From RPQJ01 sp963793675 (GTDB lineage Bacteria; Pseudomonadota; Gammaproteobacteria; Steroidobacterales; Steroidobacteraceae), in NCBI GenBank assembly GCA_963793675.1, contig CAWCBA010000002.1:372001-436000 (forward strand): 64,000 nucleotides of DNA. Direction: 5' to 3'. A program made the position numbers and the translations under genes. Below are positions 9,212-17,114 of the stretch, in pieces (the first letter of the stretch is position 1; every line of letters starts with the position of its first letter). A model generated the notes under the pieces. The model searched no databases. It was not told where the DNA came from and saw only the letters and a list, made by a program, of their open reading frames with translations.

Positions 9212-9965
9212 TCATGTGGCCGGCAAGGGCAGCTCGCCTTCGACCAGGAACGTGTCGAGTGGAAATTCGCGAAGTACGCCGGCGCTGCGACTGTAGTAGC
9301 TCACGCGCCCAGCGGTGGTCTGGCACAGCCATTCCGCGAGGATGTCGGGCTTTGACGCGCCGAGCGCAGCCGGCGTGAACAGCGCGACGTTCAACCCCTG
9401 CTGCGGATCACGCGCCGAGCGATACTCGAACGCTTCGATGCCAGCGGTGCGCATGGCCGTGCCGAGAGCCTGGGTGACGCCGTAGTAGCGGCGATCGAGC
9501 AGTGCCGCCGCATGCTCTGCGAACGGTGCGTGCTGCAGTTGCAGGCCGTGGGTCGTGCCGATCGAAGCGCTGAACAGCGTGTGCCGCGTGTCGAGCGGCG
9601 CGGGCGGCGGTGCCGCCATGCCGGACCAGAACACGAACCGGTAGTACGCGCTCTCTGCGAGCACCGTATCGGCAGCGCGCGCCCCGTAGAACAGGCTGGG
9701 CTCGAAGCGCGTGCTGAAGCGCGAACCCCAGGGCAGCGGCGGATAGCGAAACGGTGTCGCCAACAGGTAGTGCAGGGCGATTGCCGGCCCGGGGAGCTCG
9801 CGGCTTGGAGGCCTCGATCAGGTCTTCGAGCAACGCCTGCTCCGCGAGCGTGCCGACGAGGGAATTCGTCGCGACCTGCTCCTGGCTTTCGACCAGGCGG
9901 AAAATTTCGCCTTGCAGGGCGACGGGCACCACGCGGTCGGAGCACGCAGCCCAGATCTCGCTCAC
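9212..9965 (-). pseudogene. RES-domain toxin (type II TA), interrupted by a +1 frameshift
   Basis: RES toxins degrade or phosphorolyse NAD+. The product is readable in two frames: residues from the GTG at 9965 (VSEIWAACSDRVVPVAL ... LLEDLIEASKP), then, one base later, PGPAIALHYLLATPFRYPPL ... GSRFSTRFEPSLFYG and on to the stop at 9212. Together they give the complete RES fold, including the YLLATPFRYPPL and GSRF...EPSLFYG segments. The switch lies near 9800, where one extra base sits in CCGCGAG. The GTG overlaps the antitoxin stop (GTGA), so translation is coupled. It is either an inactivated toxin or a sequence error; the rest of the frame is undamaged. Confidence 0.85.
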
Positions 9966-10351
9966 ACGCGGCCCCGGATCGCATCGAGGTATTCGACCAC
10001 GCGCATGAGGCCGGGCACGGAACGGACGAGTTCGGCGGGCACGCCACCGACGTGGTGGTTGTGGGTGTGCATCCAGTGCCGCATCTGGTGGGCTTCGCCG
10101 CCCACGAGCACGTAGAGCGAGCGATAGGCGCGGATGAACAGCAGCGCGAGTTCACCCGACTTGCTGTCGGGTTCGAGGGCCGCGCGGCTCAGCACCGTGC
10201 GGTCACGGCCGACGATGGCGCCGAGATCCGCCTGGGTGAGACCGAGCTCCTTGCCCGCTTTGACGAGCGCGCGCGTCAGGACTGCGGCCGGGCTGGGGTT
10301 CGCTCCGTCCGCCACGGCGTGGGTGGTCAGAATGGGTGGCACGCGATCCAT
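9962..10351 (-). CDS. Xre/MbcA/ParS-type antitoxin
   Basis: A 129-residue partner of the RES toxin. The N-terminal part holds a helix-turn-helix (KELGLTQADLGAIVGRDRTVLSR). The C-terminal part matches the DUF2384/MbcA-ParS toxin-binding region (LLFIRAYRSLYVLVGG, then HWMHTHNHHVGGVPAELVRSVPGLMRVVEYLDA). The ATG at 10351 is preferred over a GTG at 10357 because the -10 box lies directly upstream. The stop overlaps the toxin start by GTGA. The antitoxin is expected to bind its own promoter. Confidence 0.9.
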   Translation of the reverse strand: MDRVPPILTTHAVADGANPSPAAVLTRALVKAGKELGLTQADLGAIVGRDRTVLSRAALEPDSKSGELALLFIRAYRSLYVLVGGEAHQMRHWMHTHNHHVGGVPAELVRSVPGLMRVVEYLDAIRGRV

Positions 10352-10385
10352 GCGCACATTCTATTCTGTTTTGTTGCTTTTGCAA
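10351..10385 (-). promoter_or_regulatory. sigma-70 promoter of the TA operon, probably leaderless
   Basis: On the minus strand TTGCAA (10380-10385), 16-base spacer, TAGAAT (10358-10363). The -10 box ends 6 bases before the antitoxin ATG, so transcription would start at or near the A of the start codon, giving a leaderless mRNA. The A-rich spacer with AGAATAGAAT may hold the operator. Confidence 0.55.
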
Positions 10386-10397
10386 CAGAACGGGCGG

Positions 10398-12200
10398 TCA
10401 GGGACAGGCGTTGGAGGGGTCGGACGCCAGCACCCTCACCCGCGCTCTGCACGACCACTCCCGCGGAAGCGGGAGCGGTGAGGCCAAGGTCAGGAGCCGC
10501 TCTTGGCCGGCTTCGGCCTGGACGACCTGGTTGATTTTCCACTGCTGCGCAATCGACAGCAGCGTGTTGGTCAGCCAGTACAGCACCAGGCCCGCGGGGA
10601 ACCACGCCATCATCACGGTCATGATGACCGGCATGAAGGCGAACATCTTCGCCTGCATGGGATCGGGCGGCGCCGGGTTCAGCTTGAACTGCGCGAACAT
10701 GCCGAAGCCCATCAGGATCGGCAGGATGAAGAACGGGTCCTTCGACGACAGGTCCTGAATCCAGCCGAAGAACGGCGCCTGGCGCATCTCGACGCTCTCG
10801 AGCAGCACCCAGTAGAACGCGAGGAACACGGGGATCTGCACGAGGATCGGCAGGCAGCCCGCGACCGGGTTGATCTTCTCGCGCTTGTACAGCTCCATCG
10901 TCTGCTTCGCGAGCTGTTCGCGGTCGTCCTTGTAGCGCTCCTGGATGCTCTTGATGCGCGGCGCGATCGCTCGCATTTTCGCCATCGAGCGGCCGCTCTT
11001 TTCGGTGAGCTTGTAGAACAGCAGCTTGAGCAGGATCGTGACGATGATGATCGTGACACCCCAGTTCTTGACGAACTTGTGCACCCACTCGAGCAGGTGG
11101 AACAGCGGATCGGACAGGATCGTGAGCTTGCCGTAGTCGACGGTCAGCTCGAGTTTCGGGCCGGTCGCCTTCAGCTGCTGCTGCAGCTTCGGGCCGATGA
11201 ACAACTTTTCGCTGAAGGTGCTGCTGGCGCCCGCCGGCACGCTCTTCAGCGGGCCACGATAGCTGACCAGCGAATGCTCGCCTTCGCGCTGCAGCGAGAA
11301 ATCGTAGGTCTCGCCCTGCGGCGGCACGGCGGCCGACACGAAGTGATGCTGCATTTCCGCCATCCAGCCACCGGCGGCAGCCTGGCGGAACGCGGCATCG
11401 TCCTCGTCGTCGATGCTGAGCTTCTGGTACTTCTTGCCGTCGTACACGGCCGGGCCACGGAACGCGTAGCTCTCGACGTCGAACATCGAACGCTTCTGCG
11501 AGAACACGTGCCGCGCGAACTGCACGTACGAGGCGGCTTTCCAATCCGCACCCGATGCGTTCTGCACGTCATACAACACGTCGATCGCATAGTGGCCGCG
11601 CCTGAAGACGTAGGTCTTCATCACGGTGACGCCCTGCCCGTCCGTCCACGTCAGCGGCACGCGCAGTTCCTGCGCGCCCGGCGCGAGGCTGAACTCGGCG
11701 GCCGGTGCCGTGTACAGCGCAAGGTGCGTCGGTTCGGCACGGCCGTCCGCCGCCCGCAATCCGCTGCGCACGACGCTGAATGACGCGTCGTCGGTCGAAA
11801 GCAACCGCACGGCCGGACTGCCGGGCTTCTTGTCGCGTGGGTACTGCAGCAGGTCGGCGCGCAGCAGGTCCCCGCCCTGCAGGCTGATGTCCATGTCGAT
11901 CACGTCGGTGACGACGTGGATCTTCGGGGCAGCGGCATTCACGGCGGCGATGGCCGGTGTCTGCCCGGCGGCAGCGGCCGGCGCGCTTGCAGCGGGCGCC
12001 GTGGCGGACGGCAGTGATGGCAGGCTCGATGACGTGGCACCGGTTGCTGCAGGTGCGGCGGCCGTCGTCGTGGCGCTGGGCGCAGCCGTCGTGGCCGATG
12101 CGGCAGCCGGCTGCGAGCCGTAATCGCGGTCCCACTGGATGATGTTCATCCACGCGAGCAGTGCGAGGCCAATCCAGAGAAACAGGCGCGGGTTATCCAT
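10398..12200 (-). CDS. yidC: membrane protein insertase YidC
   Basis: Inserts and folds inner-membrane proteins with or without SecYEG. As read, 600 residues: first membrane helix PRLFLWIGLALLAWMN, an Ala/Thr-rich linker, a large periplasmic domain, then the five-helix insertase core with KFVKNWGVTIIIVTILLKLL and CLPILVQIPVFLAFYW. The ATG at 12200 is chosen over 12227 because the helix follows immediately. The gene overlaps yidD. The last 30 residues after QQWKINQVVQAE look non-native. A +1 shift near 10511 would end the protein with a short polar tail at 10490, just before a hairpin (see findings). Confidence 0.95.
   Translation of the reverse strand: MDNPRLFLWIGLALLAWMNIIQWDRDYGSQPAAASATTAAPSATTTAAAPAATGATSSSLPSLPSATAPAASAPAAAAGQTPAIAAVNAAAPKIHVVTDVIDMDISLQGGDLLRADLLQYPRDKKPGSPAVRLLSTDDASFSVVRSGLRAADGRAEPTHLALYTAPAAEFSLAPGAQELRVPLTWTDGQGVTVMKTYVFRRGHYAIDVLYDVQNASGADWKAASYVQFARHVFSQKRSMFDVESYAFRGPAVYDGKKYQKLSIDDEDDAAFRQAAAGGWMAEMQHHFVSAAVPPQGETYDFSLQREGEHSLVSYRGPLKSVPAGASSTFSEKLFIGPKLQQQLKATGPKLELTVDYGKLTILSDPLFHLLEWVHKFVKNWGVTIIIVTILLKLLFYKLTEKSGRSMAKMRAIAPRIKSIQERYKDDREQLAKQTMELYKREKINPVAGCLPILVQIPVFLAFYWVLLESVEMRQAPFFGWIQDLSSKDPFFILPILMGFGMFAQFKLNPAPPDPMQAKMFAFMPVIMTVMMAWFPAGLVLYWLTNTLLSIAQQWKINQVVQAEAGQERLLTLASPLPLPREWSCRARVRVLASDPSNACP
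10458..10475 (-). terminator. hairpin at the end of yidC
   Basis: 7-bp stem (CTCCCGC/GCGGGAG) with a 4-base loop and no U-tract. It lies inside the annotated yidC frame but directly downstream of the alternative +1-frame stop at 10490, where a terminator or mRNA-stabilising hairpin would be expected. Confidence 0.35.
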
Positions 12201-12453
12201 GGCTCGGTCGCTTGTCAGTGTGGTCATGCGGCGTGTGCGTGCATTCGGGCACGGGATCGTAGCCGCCGGGATTCCAGGGGTGGCATCGTCCGATGCGACG
12301 TGCCGCGAGCCACGAGCCGCGCAGCGCCCCGTGACGTTGAATGGCTTCCTGCGCGTAGCAGGAACAGGTGGGGTAAAAGCGGCAGTTCGGCCCGAGCAAC
12401 GGGCTGATGAACCAGCGGTAGAACGTGATGAGGGCGATCAGGAACGGGCGCAT
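12193..12453 (-). CDS. yidD: membrane protein insertion efficiency factor YidD
   Basis: 86-residue amphipathic protein that assists YidC-mediated insertion. It shows the family core FYRWFISPLLGPNCRFYPTCSCYAQEAI followed by RRIGRCHPWNPGGYDPVP, with three conserved cysteines. The start overlaps the end of rnpA by 16 bases and the stop overlaps the start of yidC by 8 bases, the usual rpmH-rnpA-yidD-yidC packing. Confidence 0.96.
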   Translation of the reverse strand: MRPFLIALITFYRWFISPLLGPNCRFYPTCSCYAQEAIQRHGALRGSWLAARRIGRCHPWNPGGYDPVPECTHTPHDHTDKRPSHG

Positions 12454-12830
12454 CGTCGCACGATCCTATCCCAGTGCGATTGCAGGCTCGCACGGATCTC
12501 GACGCTGCTGCTCCTGGTGGCGGCAGGTCGCGCGTTGACGACTACGTCCAGGGCAGGCAGTTCGTGCTGGCGGTGGCGGAACGATTCGCGGGCGAGGCGC
12601 TTGATGCGATTGCGTTTCACGGCGTTGCCCGCGGCCTTGATGCCGACGGCAAGTCCGAGCCGGGCCTGGCCCGTTTCGTTGGGACGGGTTATCACGAGGA
12701 ACAGCGCATCGGAAGATCGCTGGCCTTGCCGATGAACGGCGTCGAACTGGGGCTTGTCGGTCAGGCGGCTCGCGCGCGGGAAGCGTCGCGAGACTGGTGT
12801 GCGATCGTTACTGCTCGTGAGAACGGTCAG
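12438..12830 (-). CDS. rnpA: ribonuclease P protein component RnpA
   Basis: Protein subunit of RNase P, which trims tRNA 5' leaders; about 130 residues. The conserved region starts FPRASRLTDKPQFDAVHRQG and contains the RNA-binding RNR motif in AVKRNRIKRLARESFR. No ATG, GTG or TTG lies in frame between rpmH and the conserved region. The start given is a CTG at 12830 that overlaps the rpmH stop (CTGA). The only normal in-frame start is a GTG at 13022, upstream of rpmH, which would nest rpmH inside rnpA. The stop overlaps yidD. Identity is certain; the start is not. Confidence 0.92.
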   Translation of the reverse strand: MTVLTSSNDRTPVSRRFPRASRLTDKPQFDAVHRQGQRSSDALFLVITRPNETGQARLGLAVGIKAAGNAVKRNRIKRLARESFRHRQHELPALDVVVNARPAATRSSSVEIRASLQSHWDRIVRRCARS

Positions 12831-12961
12831 ACCGCAAGACGCTTGCGGCCCTTCGCGCGACGACGGGCGAGGACGAGACGACCGCCCTTGGTGGCCATGC
12901 GCGCACGGAAGCCGTGGACTCGCTTGCGGTGCAGGTTGCTCGGGTTGAATGTGCGCTTCAT
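12827..12961 (-). CDS. rpmH: 50S ribosomal protein L34
   Basis: 44-residue, highly basic ribosomal protein: MKRTFNPSNLHRKRVHGF, then RMATKGGRLVLARRRAKGRKRL, ending AV. This matches L34 over its full length. The ATG is at 12961 and the TGA at 12829-12827 overlaps the presumed CTG start of rnpA. It lies divergent from dnaA across a 210-base intergenic region. Confidence 0.98.
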   Translation of the reverse strand: MKRTFNPSNLHRKRVHGFRARMATKGGRLVLARRRAKGRKRLAV

Positions 12962-13171
12962 CTTCGGCTCCGAAGTGTCCTAAACAGGACCGGAAAACAG
13001 GACCAGAAACAACAACATGCACTGGCCGTAAAAGGGCCGGGAAGAATACGCACGGACCCCGCTGGAGTCAACCTCAACCGAAGATATCCACAGCCCTGAA
13101 GAGCCGGTATACACTCGCCGCCCCTTCCCGCTGGCAAGCGCTCACCGTCCTTCAGAAAGGCCCGTCGGTTC
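12962..13171. promoter_or_regulatory. rpmH-dnaA divergent promoter region
   Basis: 210 bases holding the promoters of both rpmH (minus) and dnaA (plus). One DnaA-box-like 9-mer, ATATCCACA (13084-13092, one mismatch to TTATCCACA), lies about 80 bases before dnaA and may serve autoregulation. Just downstream GTATACACT resembles a -10 element. No second clear box is seen. Confidence 0.45.
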
Positions 13172-14578
13172 GTGGAGATTTCGCTCTGGCATCAATGCCT
13201 CCGCCGGCTCGAAGCGGAGCTCCCGGAACAGGCGTTCAACACCTGGATCCGCCCGCTGCAGGCCGTCGAGGACGGGGACCGGCTGCGACTGCTGGCTCCC
13301 AACCGGTACGTGGTCGACTGGGTCAATCAGAACTGCACCGCGCGCATCAGCGAGCTGGTCGACGAGCTGGTGCCCTCCCCAGTCCCACAAGTGACCGTTG
13401 AAATCGGGTCCCGGCGCCAGCCTCTCCCCACTCCGATCCAGATGACGGAGGGAATCGGCCTGCCGGTCCAGCCACGAGCCGTGGCTCGGCCGCCGGCGAC
13501 GTTTGAGTCGCAGCCAGGCGCGCCACCCCGGCGTACGATCGACCCACTGCCCCAGTTCGGCGGCCGGCTGAACGCCGAGTTCACGTTTGCCAATTTCGTC
13601 GAGGGCAAGAGCAACCAGCTGGCGCGCGCCGCCGCGGTCCAGGTCGCCGAGAATCCCGGCCGGGCCTACAACCCGTTGTTCATCTACGGTGGCGTCGGCC
13701 TGGGCAAGACGCACCTGATGCACGCCGTCGGCAACCAGATCCGCGCGCGCAACAAGGACGCGAAGGTCGCCTACGTGCACTCCGAGCGCTTCGTCGGCGA
13801 CATGGTGCGCGCGCTGCAGCACAACACCATCAACGAGTTCAAGCAGGCCTACCGCACGCTCGACGCGCTGTTGATCGACGACATCCAGTTCTTCGCCGGC
13901 AAGGATCGCTCGCAGGAAGAGTTCTTCCATACGTTCAACACGCTGCTCGAAGGGCAGCAACAGGTGATCCTTACCTGCGACCGCTATCCGAAGGAAGTCG
14001 AAGGCCTCGAGGAGCGTCTCAAGTCGCGCTTCGGCTGGGGACTCACGGTGGCGATCGAGCCGCCCGAACTGGAAACGTGCGTCGCGATCCTGATGAGCAA
14101 GTCTGCGGCCAGCGGCGTCGAGCTGCCGGAGGAAGTCGCGTTCTTCGTCGCCAAGCGCATCCGCTCCAACGTGCGTGAACTCGAGGGCGCCATGCGCCGC
14201 GTGATCGCGAACTCGCAGTTCACGGGTCGCCCGATCACGCTGGATTTTGCCAAGGAGGCGCTCAAGGACCTGCTGGCGCTGCAGGAACGCCTGGTCACGA
14301 TCGAGAACATCCAGAAGACGGTCGCCGAGTACTACAAGATCCGCGTGGCGGACCTGTTGTCACGCCGGCGCAGCCGCTCGATCACGCGGCCGCGGCAGAT
14401 GGCGATGGCTTTGTCGAAGGAACTCACCAATCACAGCCTGCCGGAGATCGGCGATGCCTTTGGTGGCCGTGACCACACGACGGTGCTGCACGCGTGCCGC
14501 GTGGTGAAGGAGCTGCGAACCTCGCAGCAGCGACTCAACGAGGACTATTCGAACCTGTTGAGAACGCTTGCGGGATGA
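13172..14578 (+). CDS. dnaA: chromosomal replication initiator DnaA
   Basis: AAA+ initiator that binds DnaA boxes and melts oriC; 468 residues. Domain I (SLWHQCLRRLEAELPEQAFNTWIRPL), a short linker, an AAA+ domain with Walker A GGVGLGKTH (173-181) and Walker B LLIDDIQFFAGK, then domain IV with the DnaA signature GDAFGGRDHTTVLHACR. It starts at GTG 13172, with an AAAGG about 11 bases upstream; no ATG would keep domain I. dnaN follows after a 208-base gap that probably contains the origin. Confidence 0.98.
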   Translation: MEISLWHQCLRRLEAELPEQAFNTWIRPLQAVEDGDRLRLLAPNRYVVDWVNQNCTARISELVDELVPSPVPQVTVEIGSRRQPLPTPIQMTEGIGLPVQPRAVARPPATFESQPGAPPRRTIDPLPQFGGRLNAEFTFANFVEGKSNQLARAAAVQVAENPGRAYNPLFIYGGVGLGKTHLMHAVGNQIRARNKDAKVAYVHSERFVGDMVRALQHNTINEFKQAYRTLDALLIDDIQFFAGKDRSQEEFFHTFNTLLEGQQQVILTCDRYPKEVEGLEERLKSRFGWGLTVAIEPPELETCVAILMSKSAASGVELPEEVAFFVAKRIRSNVRELEGAMRRVIANSQFTGRPITLDFAKEALKDLLALQERLVTIENIQKTVAEYYKIRVADLLSRRRSRSITRPRQMAMALSKELTNHSLPEIGDAFGGRDHTTVLHACRVVKELRTSQQRLNEDYSNLLRTLAG

Positions 14579-14786
14579 CATGATCAAGCTGTGGATGAAA
14601 TCGGGGGTCGAGTACTCCACATTTCATCCACAGGCTGCGGACAGGGCTTGCGGCGGTTGCGGGGGGTGCTGACCCTGTCTGCAAACGTGCGCTGCCATTG
14701 GGGAAACTGAGGTTTTGCACAGACATGCGCTGTGCTAAAAGTCATAACAATAGAACTCTTATATAAAGACTCCGGAACTATAGAAG
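14579..14786. other. candidate replication origin (oriC), dnaA-dnaN intergenic
   Basis: Contains two inverted DnaA-box-like 9-mers, TGTGGATGA (14590-14598) and TCATCCACA (14624-14632), embedded in a perfect 13-bp inverted repeat (14589-14601 / 14621-14633), and a third near match TTTTGCACA (14713-14721). The last 50 bases (14736-14785) are strikingly AT-rich for this genome and could be the unwinding element. Each box has one mismatch to TTATNCACA. The clustering next to dnaA and dnaN supports an origin but does not prove it. Confidence 0.5.
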
Positions 14787-15887
14787 ATGAAGATCATCGC
14801 GAAGCGCGAAGCGATCCTGAGCCCGCTGCAGGCCGTCATCGGTGTCGTCGAGCGCAAGCAGACGATGCCGATCCTGGCCAACGTGCTGGTATCGGCCAAA
14901 GGCGGCAAGCTCTCGATCACGGCGACGGATCTCGAAGTCGAGCTCGTGGCCATGTCGGAGGTGGACGTGCAACGGGGCGGTGAGATCACGATCCCCGGAC
15001 GCAAGCTGCTCGACATCTGTCGCGCGTTGCCGGAAGGCACCGAAATCACGCTCACGCAGGAAGGCGAGCGGATGCTCGTACGCGCTCGCAAGAGCCGCTT
15101 CACGCTCACCACGCTGCCGGCGGCAGAGTTCCCCACCGTGGAGGAGATCAATGCAGAGCAGACCCTGCAGGTGCCGCAGAAGGACTTCAAGCGGCTGCTC
15201 GACAAGACGCACTTCTCGATGGCCCAACAGGACGTCCGTTACTATCTGAACGGTCTGTTGCTTGAAACTTCGGCGAAAATGCTGCGAGCTGTCGCGACTG
15301 ACGGCCATCGTCTGGCATTGTGCGAGGTTGAGCTGCCGCATGGAGGCAAAGCGGGCCAGCAGGTCATCGTGCCGCGCAAGGGTGTGCTCGAACTGCAGCG
15401 GATCCTGGGCAACGAAGACCAGATTCTCGAAGTTTCGATCGGATCGAACCATCTTCGCGTCCAGATCGGCGAAATTCGCTTCACTTCGAAGCTCATTGAC
15501 GGCCGTTTCCCCGAATACAGCCGCGTCATCCCGGCCACACCGCCCAAGACGATCGGCGCAGTTCGCGACGATCTGCGTCAGGCATTGCAGCGTGCGGCGA
15601 TCCTGTCGAACGAGAAATATCGCGGCATCCGCTTCGCGCTCAAGCCGAATGCGTTGATGATCCAGGCGCATAACCCGGAGCAGGAAGAGGCCGAGGAAGA
15701 GGTCGAAGTGACTTACGACGGCGAAGAGCTGGAAATCGGCTTCAACGTCAATTACCTGCTCGATGCGTTGGCGGCGGTGGACGGCGCGGACGTGCAGGTG
15801 GGTTTGACCGACGGCAACAGCAGCTGCCTGATTCGTGCCACGCAGGACGAGTCGGCCCGCTACGTCGTCATGCCGATGCGGCTCTGA
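14787..15887 (+). CDS. dnaN: DNA polymerase III sliding clamp (beta subunit)
   Basis: 366-residue clamp that tethers polymerase III to DNA. The three repeated clamp folds are intact, starting MKIIAKREAILSPLQAVIGVVERKQTMPILANVL and ending SARYVVMPMRL, the hallmark C-terminus. Length matches E. coli (366). It is followed by a 124-base gap holding two parS-like sites and then recF. Confidence 0.98.
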   Translation: MKIIAKREAILSPLQAVIGVVERKQTMPILANVLVSAKGGKLSITATDLEVELVAMSEVDVQRGGEITIPGRKLLDICRALPEGTEITLTQEGERMLVRARKSRFTLTTLPAAEFPTVEEINAEQTLQVPQKDFKRLLDKTHFSMAQQDVRYYLNGLLLETSAKMLRAVATDGHRLALCEVELPHGGKAGQQVIVPRKGVLELQRILGNEDQILEVSIGSNHLRVQIGEIRFTSKLIDGRFPEYSRVIPATPPKTIGAVRDDLRQALQRAAILSNEKYRGIRFALKPNALMIQAHNPEQEEAEEEVEVTYDGEELEIGFNVNYLLDALAAVDGADVQVGLTDGNSSCLIRATQDESARYVVMPMRL

Positions 15888-15923
15888 GCAGGGCGCCACG
15901 TCGAGGTCTGCGCCGCTCAGGCT

Positions 15924-15939
15924 GGTTCCACGTGGAACA
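15924..15939. promoter_or_regulatory. parS-like site 1
   Basis: GGTTCCACGTGGAACA: 15 of 16 bases match the gammaproteobacterial ParB site TGTTCCACGTGGAACA, with the 14-bp core fully palindromic. Located between dnaN and recF. Confidence 0.85.
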
Positions 15940-15977
15940 GCCAGCGAGCGCACGGTTGTCATGCACGCGCTCCGGTT

Positions 15978-15993
15978 GGTTCCACGTGGAACA
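15978..15993. promoter_or_regulatory. parS-like site 2
   Basis: GGTTCCACGTGGAACA again, 54 bases after the first site. The flanks are also partly repeated (CTGGTTCC / TTGGTTCC), suggesting local duplication. Confidence 0.85.
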
Positions 15994-16011
15994 TCGGTTT
16001 AGCCTGACGCC

Positions 16012-17086
16012 ATGAGTCTGCGTCGACTCGAGGTCCGCGATTTCCGTTGCATCGCCTCGACGGATCTCGAATTCGACGGTCGCTGCAACCTGATCAGCGG
16101 CGCAAACGCTTCGGGCAAGACGAGCCTGCTCGAGGCGATCTTCTTCCTGGGACGCGGACGCTCGTTCCGCACGACTCGTAACGAAACCCTGATTCGAAAA
16201 GGCACCGAGGAGTTGCTGCTTACGGGACGTTTCGAAGCGGGCGAAAGCGTCCGCCCGGTCGGCGTTCGATACAGCCGGGACAGGATTCGAGGCCCGTGCG
16301 GCGGGTAACCGGATTGGCAGCCTGGCGGAGTTGGCAACCATCCTGCCGGTGCAGGCTATCGATCCTGAAGTTCATCGCTTGGTCGAGGAGGGCCCACAGG
16401 AGCGTCGACGCTACCTGGACTGGGGGGTGTTCCACGTGGAACCAAGGTTCGTCGAGCAGTGGCGCCGTTACCAACGTGCGCTCAAGCAGCGCAACGCAGC
16501 TCTCAGGGCCGCTGCGCCCGAGCAAGTGGTCCGGGCCTGGGATCCAGAGTTGTTGGAGTCCGGTCGCTCCCTGGCTGCTTCCCGTCGGGACTACTTCGCG
16601 CAGCTGCAGCCCCACGTCGCGGTGGTCGGCCAACGGCTGCTGGGAACGACAATTGAATTGTCTCTCGGCGATGGTTGGGCAGCAGGGACCGAGCTGAAAG
16701 ATGCCATCGACAATTCCTGGTCGAGGGACCGGGAGCGGGGGACGACGCACGCGGGACCGCATCGAGCGGACCTGTCGATTCGTGTGGCAGGGGACCTGGC
16801 CAAGCACCGCGTGTCTCGTGGCCAGCAAAAGCTGACGGCTGCAGCGCTGCTGCTTGGGCAGCTCAGATGCGATGACGCGTTGGGCAGTCCCACCGCGGCG
16901 CTACTTGTGGATGATCCTGCGGCGGAACTCGACGAGGCCAACCTGGAGCGGTTGATCTCGGTGGTGCTGGAACTCCCGGGGCAGCTCTTCGTGACAGCCC
17001 TCGATCCCAGCATGGCGGCTTTCCAACGGCTTCCCGCGACCCGAAGGTTTCACGTGGAACACGGAAAAATCACCCCTCTGCTATAA
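16012..17086 (+). CDS. recF: DNA repair ATPase RecF, read in two frames (+1 shift)
   Basis: SMC-like ATPase that loads RecA at gaps with RecO and RecR. The N-terminal frame from ATG 16012 has LRRLEVRDFRCI and Walker A GANASGKTS (30-38). After GVRYSRD the reading must move forward by one base near 16282 to continue GFEARAAGNRIGSLAELA, LPVQAIDPEVHRLVEEGP, the signature SRGQQKLTAAALLLGQ and Walker B LLVDDPAAELD, ending at 17086. Both halves are otherwise intact and together give about 358 residues, the normal length. It is either a real frameshift or a one-base sequence error. A third parS site lies in the coding sequence. Confidence 0.9.
16428..16443. promoter_or_regulatory. parS-like site 3, inside recF
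   Basis: TGTTCCACGTGGAACC, 15 of 16 bases, within recF and encoding FHVE. The same codon series FHVE recurs at site 4. Confidence 0.85.
17046..17061. promoter_or_regulatory. parS-like site 4, 3' end of recF
   Basis: GGTTTCACGTGGAACA, two changes from the consensus, at the 3' end of recF and about 55 bases before gyrB. A weaker match than the other three. Confidence 0.65.
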
Positions 17087-17087
17087 T
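17082..17087 (+). promoter_or_regulatory. -10 box of gyrB
   Basis: Perfect TATAAT overlapping the recF stop codon, 28 bases before the gyrB ATG. No good -35 is seen at 17 bases. gyrB may thus have its own promoter in addition to read-through from recF. Confidence 0.5.
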
Positions 17088-17114
17088 CCTGCGTCACTCT
17101 GAACCGGGTATCCC

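Noticed and set aside
12962..13171. oriC upstream of dnaA
   Set aside because: Only one DnaA-box-like 9-mer and no distinct AT-rich tract; the dnaA-dnaN gap is the better candidate.
14589..14633. Inverted repeat after dnaA read as a rho-independent terminator
   Set aside because: There is a 19-base loop and no U-tract, and each arm carries a DnaA-box-like sequence; the origin interpretation fits better.
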